DNA of 64,000 nucleotides from a virus. A model generated the notes under the pieces. The model made no database searches. It saw only the letters and a list, made by a program, of their open reading frames with translations, and had not been told where the DNA came from. Positions 60,759 through 64,000 of this stretch are shown piece by piece; position 1 is the stretch's first letter, and every line of letters begins with the position of its first letter. The position numbers were made by a program, and so were the translations under genes. The stretch is taken from positions 1-64,000 of IMG/VR virus record IMGVR_UViG_3300042898_006838. One strand, given 5' to 3'.

Positions 60759-60806
60759 TCAGCGCCCGCGGATGCCGGCGATGGCTTCGTCTTGTTGGCT
60801 GTTCAC
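60759..60806 (-). CDS. Candidate 15-residue micro-ORF
   Basis: A GTG start at 60806 has a strong AAGGAG ribosome binding site seven bases upstream and encodes MNSQQDEAIAGIRGR, ending five bases before the terminator stem. It lies on the minus strand, downstream of the 254-residue gene. It may be a real micropeptide, a stability element, or chance. Confidence 0.3.
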   Translation of the reverse strand: MNSQQDEAIAGIRGR

Positions 60807-60842
60807 GGTCACTCTCCTTCCCCTGTAAATCAAATGCCTCCG

Positions 60843-60876
60843 GCCTCCCCCACCCAGTGGCCCGGGTGGGGGAGGA
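60843..60876 (-). other. GC-rich hairpin after the 254-residue gene
   Basis: CTCCCCCACCC and GGGTGGGGGAG form an 11-base stem with a short loop, 13 bases beyond the stop at 60889. There is no T tract, so it may protect the 3' end or help separate the convergent genes. Confidence 0.5.
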
Positions 60877-60888
60877 GAGTCGTCGTCT

Positions 60889-61653
60889 TCAGCTCAGAGG
60901 CGGCGTCGCGCGCTTGGCCTGCTCGGACATGGCCTTGGCAATGGCCTCTGACATCATGCTGATCTGCTCCTCGCGGCTGTACTGGCCCTTGAGATCCTCA
61001 AGGGTTCCGACCACGCGGTCGACCATGAGGAGCTTGCTGCTGCCGCTGTCGTAGCCGCGCTTGCGCAGGTCGGCGAGGTCGCCGCGGGCGTGGAGCTCAC
61101 GCGACAGGTTCGCCTTCGCCTCCTTGCGCATGTCCTTCTCTGCTCGTCCGGCCAGGAACACGACCACAGCCTCGTAAGCCGCCAGGTACGCGCCAGCCGC
61201 CGTGGCCAACGCGTCCTTCTTGCCGCTGCCGACGATGTCCTCGGCGTCAGCGGTGGCCATGGCCGCGGTGATGAGCCCGGCCTCGCGCTGGGCCACGACC
61301 GACATCATCGCCGACCAGACGTCGTCAGGCAGCCCCTCGGGACCGGCGCGGCGCTTGCCGTCGACGATCTTGGCCTTGAAGTCGGCCGTCGCCCGGGCCA
61401 GCATCTCAGCGCCGTTCAGGTGGCGGTCGGCAAAGCTCAGGACCTCCTGCCGCATCTCCATCAGCTCCCCGGCGCGAGGGTGGCGGCCGACGAAGGTTTC
61501 GGGCTTGCTGGCCCGGACCTTGTCGACGGCGTCGACGCGGTACGACGGCATGGCGCCGTCGACGGCGCGGTCGAAACGGCGCTTGGCCTTGGACTTGGAA
61601 TCGGTACCGATGATTTTGGCGCCGACGTGCTTGATCTTCTTGAACATACCCAT
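60889..61653 (-). CDS. Hypothetical protein (254 aa)
   Basis: The ATG at 61653 is chosen because AAGGAG lies seven bases upstream; an upstream start would add an unlikely sequence. The protein reads MGMFKKIKHVGAKIIGTDSK, with a basic N-terminus and then mostly helical segments (ELMEMRQEVLSFADRHLNGA, LPDDVWSAMMSVVAQREAGL, MATADAEDIVGSGKKDALAT, LAAYEAVVVFLAGRAEKDMR). It is the only minus-strand gene among plus-strand genes here and has its own promoter-like element and terminator, so it is probably expressed on its own schedule. Function unknown. Confidence 0.65.
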   Translation of the reverse strand: MGMFKKIKHVGAKIIGTDSKSKAKRRFDRAVDGAMPSYRVDAVDKVRASKPETFVGRHPRAGELMEMRQEVLSFADRHLNGAEMLARATADFKAKIVDGKRRAGPEGLPDDVWSAMMSVVAQREAGLITAAMATADAEDIVGSGKKDALATAAGAYLAAYEAVVVFLAGRAEKDMRKEAKANLSRELHARGDLADLRKRGYDSGSSKLLMVDRVVGTLEDLKGQYSREEQISMMSEAIAKAMSEQAKRATPPLS

Positions 61654-61738
61654 GACTGACTCCTTGACAGGCCCTGGGGTGTTAACCCTGGGCGGTGGAT
61701 GAGAGTGAGAACAGACCACCTGTTTCTCTCTCACCTCT

Positions 61739-61768
61739 GTTATGCCCGTGTCCTGACGCGATTTTCAC
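61739..61768 (-). promoter_or_regulatory. Promoter-like element for the gene at 61653
   Basis: On the minus strand GTGAAA (61768-61763), an 18-base spacer, then CATAAC (61744-61739). The flanking CGTGAAAA is the same as in the element upstream of the HU-like gene. The leader to ATG 61653 would be about 80 bases. Confidence 0.45.
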
Positions 61769-61785
61769 GATAGGATGAGGTCGAC

Positions 61786-64000
61786 ATGTACCAGCACGCC
61801 GAACGCACCTTCTCCGACGTCAAGCGAAACCTGGAGACCTACGTCCGGGGTCTGTTCCCCATCGAGGGCAAGAAGCGGACGCTGGTGCTCCGTGACCTGG
61901 AGATCAGGGACAACGCCGACCCAGGTGACTACGCCAGTCAGCGTCAGGCGCGCATGGCCGGCGAGAGCTGGAGCATCCCAGTCATCGCCGTCATGGAGCT
62001 GTTGGAAGGTGGCAAGGTCATCGACCGGGCGAAGATGAAGATCATCGACCTGCCGCGGCTGACCAACCGCGGTAGCTACATCGTCAACGGCACGGAGTTC
62101 ATGTTCCCGACGCAGAAGCGCCTGCGATCAGGACCCTACGTGCGCCTGGGCGAGAACGAGGAGCTGCGCACGTTCTTCAACGTCGCCAAGGGCCGCAGCT
62201 TCCACCTGGGTCTTCACCCGACCAAGGGCCACTTCCAGTTCCAGATCGAGAGTAGCAAAAACATCCCCCTGTACCCGCTGCTGCAGGTCCTGGGCGTCAG
62301 CGACGACGATATGGTCAGGGCCTGGGGCCGAGAGGTCTGGAAGGCCAACGTCGTCACCGACCCTGGTCAGCGAACCAAGGCGCTGCAGACCATCTACGAG
62401 AAGATGTCGTACGCACGAGATGATGTACCGGCTCCCACCGTCGAGCAGCTGCCTGATGCCATCAAGGCCATATTCTCAGCCACGGTTATCGACGGCGAGA
62501 ACACCGAGCTGACCATCGGTGAGCGTCACGACACAGTCAGTGGCCGGGCGGTGATGTTGGCGGCGGCGAAGATGTTGGGCGTGGCCCGAGGCGAGCGCGA
62601 GGAAGATAACCGCGACAGCCTCATCCACAACGACATCGTGGATCTTGGCGACTTCATCGTCGAACGCTTCCGAGACCCGCAGTTCCGAGGCCGCATCGTC
62701 AGGGCCGTGAAGTTCAACGTCGACCGTCGCGACAAGGTCAGCCAGATCATCAGCCGCGACAGCTTTCAGCGCCCGGTCGACAGCATGCTCACTGAGAGCC
62801 AACTGGCTCAGACCCCGAACCAGAACAATCCGCTGGGTATGATCAGCGACTACACACAGCTCACGGTCCGGGGCGAGGGTGGCATCCAGAACGACAACGC
62901 CCTGACACGCAGTGTCCGGGCCCTGGATCCCAGCCACCTGGGATTCATCGACCCCAGCCACACGCCCGAGGGCCAGGGCGTGGGCACGACCCTGCACCTG
63001 ACGACGAACACGGAGAAGCGTGGTCGCGACCTCGTGGCCCGTGTCATCGACGTCAAGACCGGCAAGGCCGTGGACCTCACTCCGGTACAGATCTTCAAGG
63101 CCACAGTCGCCTTCCCCGAGTCCTGGGACGGGAAGAAGCTCACGGGCCCGAAGGTCAAGGTCAGCCGACGCGGCGAGATCTCGAACGTGCCGGTGTCCGA
63201 GGCCCAGTACGTGTTCTCGAAGCCAGAGCACCTGATCGACGTCAACAGCGCCAGCATCCCCTTCCTCAGCCACAACAACGGCACGCGCGTGATGACGGCC
63301 AGCAAAATGGGCGCCCAGGCCAAGCCGCTGGAGACGCCGGAAGCGCCGTTGGTGCAGGTGGACAGCGGCGAGGGCACGACCGTCGAGGCCGTGGTCGGAG
63401 CCGCATTCTCACCGAAGTCTCCGGTCACCGGTATCGTGGAGAAGGTAGAGGAAGACGCGGTCATCATCTCCGGTCAGCGCGTGTCCATTCCCCGCCACTT
63501 CCCGTTGAACAGCAACAACTTCCTGCACGCACAGCCGACGGTGAAGGTCGGTGACAAGGTCTCCAAGGGCCAGGTCATCGCCGACACCAACTACACGGAC
63601 AAGGGCGTCATGGCCCTGGGGAAGAATCTGCTCGTGGCTTACACGCCCTACAAGGGCATGAACGTCGAAGACGGTGTGGTCATCAGCGAGACCGGCGCCA
63701 AGAAGATGACCAGCGAGCACATGTACCAGCAGCCGTACATGTTTGACGTCGACACGGTCATGGACCTGAAGAAGTTCCAGGCCTACTTCCCGGCCAAGAT
63801 CAAGAGTGCAGATGCCGAGAAACTCGACAGTCAGGGCGTGATCAAGAAGGGCCAGGTCGTCGGCCCCGGGTCCATCCTCGTCGCGGCCATGCGCAGGCAC
63901 GCGCCGACCACTGAGAGCCAGCGCCTGGCCGCTGTCAGCCGCATCCTGGCCAAAGAGTTCCGTGACGACAGCCTACGCTGGGAGAAGGACGTCACGGGCG
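61786..64000 (+). CDS. rpoB-like: Phage-encoded DNA-directed RNA polymerase beta subunit (3' end beyond the window)
   Basis: The frame starts at ATG 61786 after GGATGAGG and is open for 738 codons to the window end. It shows the beta-subunit motifs in order: NGTEF at 101-105 (INGTE in bacteria), QNNPL at 346-350, TPEG at 393-396, SHNNGTRVMTASKMGAQ at 495-511 (EHDDANRALMGANMQRQ), and GKNLLVAYTPYKGMNVED at 612-629 (GQNMRVAFMPWNGYNFED). The bacterial beta is about 1,300 residues, so roughly half lies outside. Beta contributes the active centre together with beta'. Unlike phiKZ-type phage polymerases, in which beta is split, this gene is continuous over the range seen. A sigma-like factor is encoded at 29633. 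Confidence 0.9.
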   Translation, partial: MYQHAERTFSDVKRNLETYVRGLFPIEGKKRTLVLRDLEIRDNADPGDYASQRQARMAGESWSIPVIAVMELLEGGKVIDRAKMKIIDLPRLTNRGSYIVNGTEFMFPTQKRLRSGPYVRLGENEELRTFFNVAKGRSFHLGLHPTKGHFQFQIESSKNIPLYPLLQVLGVSDDDMVRAWGREVWKANVVTDPGQRTKALQTIYEKMSYARDDVPAPTVEQLPDAIKAIFSATVIDGENTELTIGERHDTVSGRAVMLAAAKMLGVARGEREEDNRDSLIHNDIVDLGDFIVERFRDPQFRGRIVRAVKFNVDRRDKVSQIISRDSFQRPVDSMLTESQLAQTPNQNNPLGMISDYTQLTVRGEGGIQNDNALTRSVRALDPSHLGFIDPSHTPEGQGVGTTLHLTTNTEKRGRDLVARVIDVKTGKAVDLTPVQIFKATVAFPESWDGKKLTGPKVKVSRRGEISNVPVSEAQYVFSKPEHLIDVNSASIPFLSHNNGTRVMTASKMGAQAKPLETPEAPLVQVDSGEGTTVEAVVGAAFSPKSPVTGIVEKVEEDAVIISGQRVSIPRHFPLNSNNFLHAQPTVKVGDKVSKGQVIADTNYTDKGVMALGKNLLVAYTPYKGMNVEDGVVISETGAKKMTSEHMYQQPYMFDVDTVMDLKKFQAYFPAKIKSADAEKLDSQGVIKKGQVVGPGSILVAAMRRHAPTTESQRLAAVSRILAKEFRDDSLRWEKDVTG

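Noticed and set aside
61664-61692. TTGACA on the plus strand as a promoter for the RNA polymerase beta gene
   Set aside because: The -35 match is perfect, but no -10-like sequence lies 16-18 bases downstream (the place reads CCCTGG), and it overlaps the ribosome binding site of the opposite gene.
61671-61693. Repeated CCCTGGG around GTTAAC as an operator
   Set aside because: The two CCCTGGG copies are direct rather than inverted repeats, and the inverted part (GGGT...ACCC) is too short to support a site without further copies.
1-64000. tRNA genes, CRISPR arrays, insertion sequences, integrase or attachment sites
   Set aside because: I read for cloverleaf-type 3' ends, regularly spaced repeats, transposase motifs and integrase motifs and saw none that could be supported.

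Overview
This window is part of the genome of a large tailed bacteriophage with a contractile (myovirus-type) tail. The evidence is about 50 kb of tightly packed minus-strand structural genes: tape measure, tail assembly chaperones with a frameshift signal, a gp25-like and a gpJ-like baseplate protein, a peptidase-bearing hub, and long fibre and spike proteins. A portal-like gene lies on the plus strand. Base composition is GC-rich and codon use is uniform. I see no bacterial housekeeping genes, rRNA, tRNA, insertion sequence or CRISPR array. The host cannot be read from this sequence.

Layout, left to right. Positions 1-1962 (minus): small genes, including a one-helix membrane protein that could be a holin, a CxxCTGF membrane protein, a protein like the N-terminal domain of type II secretion ATPases, and a protein with a calcium-loop motif. 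2041-19902 (minus): fibres, spikes and accessory adhesin-like proteins, split by two rho-independent terminators. 19907-29636 (minus): baseplate, with gpI-position, gpJ-like and gp25-like genes and a 1272-residue protein. 29633-30322 (minus): a sigma-70-like factor inside the baseplate operon. 30326-34656 (minus): hub protein with an intact M23 peptidase, and a neighbour with a degenerate M23-like domain. 34672-47897 (minus): large virion proteins with Ig, LamG and propeller-like parts. 47897-52189 (minus): tape measure and the chaperone pair G / G-T, whose fusion is made by a canonical -1 slippery site (GGGAAAC directly followed by TGA). 52256-54664 (minus): small genes ending (upstream) in an HU-like DNA-binding protein. 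54739-60711 (plus): head genes, including a portal with a zinc-ribbon insertion and a following protein with two copies of a CCHC-type metal motif. 60889-61653 (minus): one gene of unknown function. 61786-64000 (plus, runs off the end): the beta subunit of a multi-subunit RNA polymerase.

The most notable content is transcriptional. The phage encodes a cellular-type RNA polymerase beta subunit, uninterrupted over at least 738 residues, and a sigma-like factor. Similar minus-strand promoter-like elements (CGTGAAAA, then ATAAC) lie in the two divergent intergenic regions. The polymerase keeps the core beta motifs but differs from bacterial beta at several rifampicin-contact positions. Other points of interest are the recoding signal, the paired active and degenerate peptidase domains, a small beta-module scattered through many tail proteins, and very short open reading frames with good ribosome binding sites, one of them almost all proline.

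Most neighbouring genes overlap by ATGA, GTGA or TAATG, so translational coupling is the rule. No terminase, major capsid protein, tail tube or sheath was recognised here; those genes probably lie outside the window.
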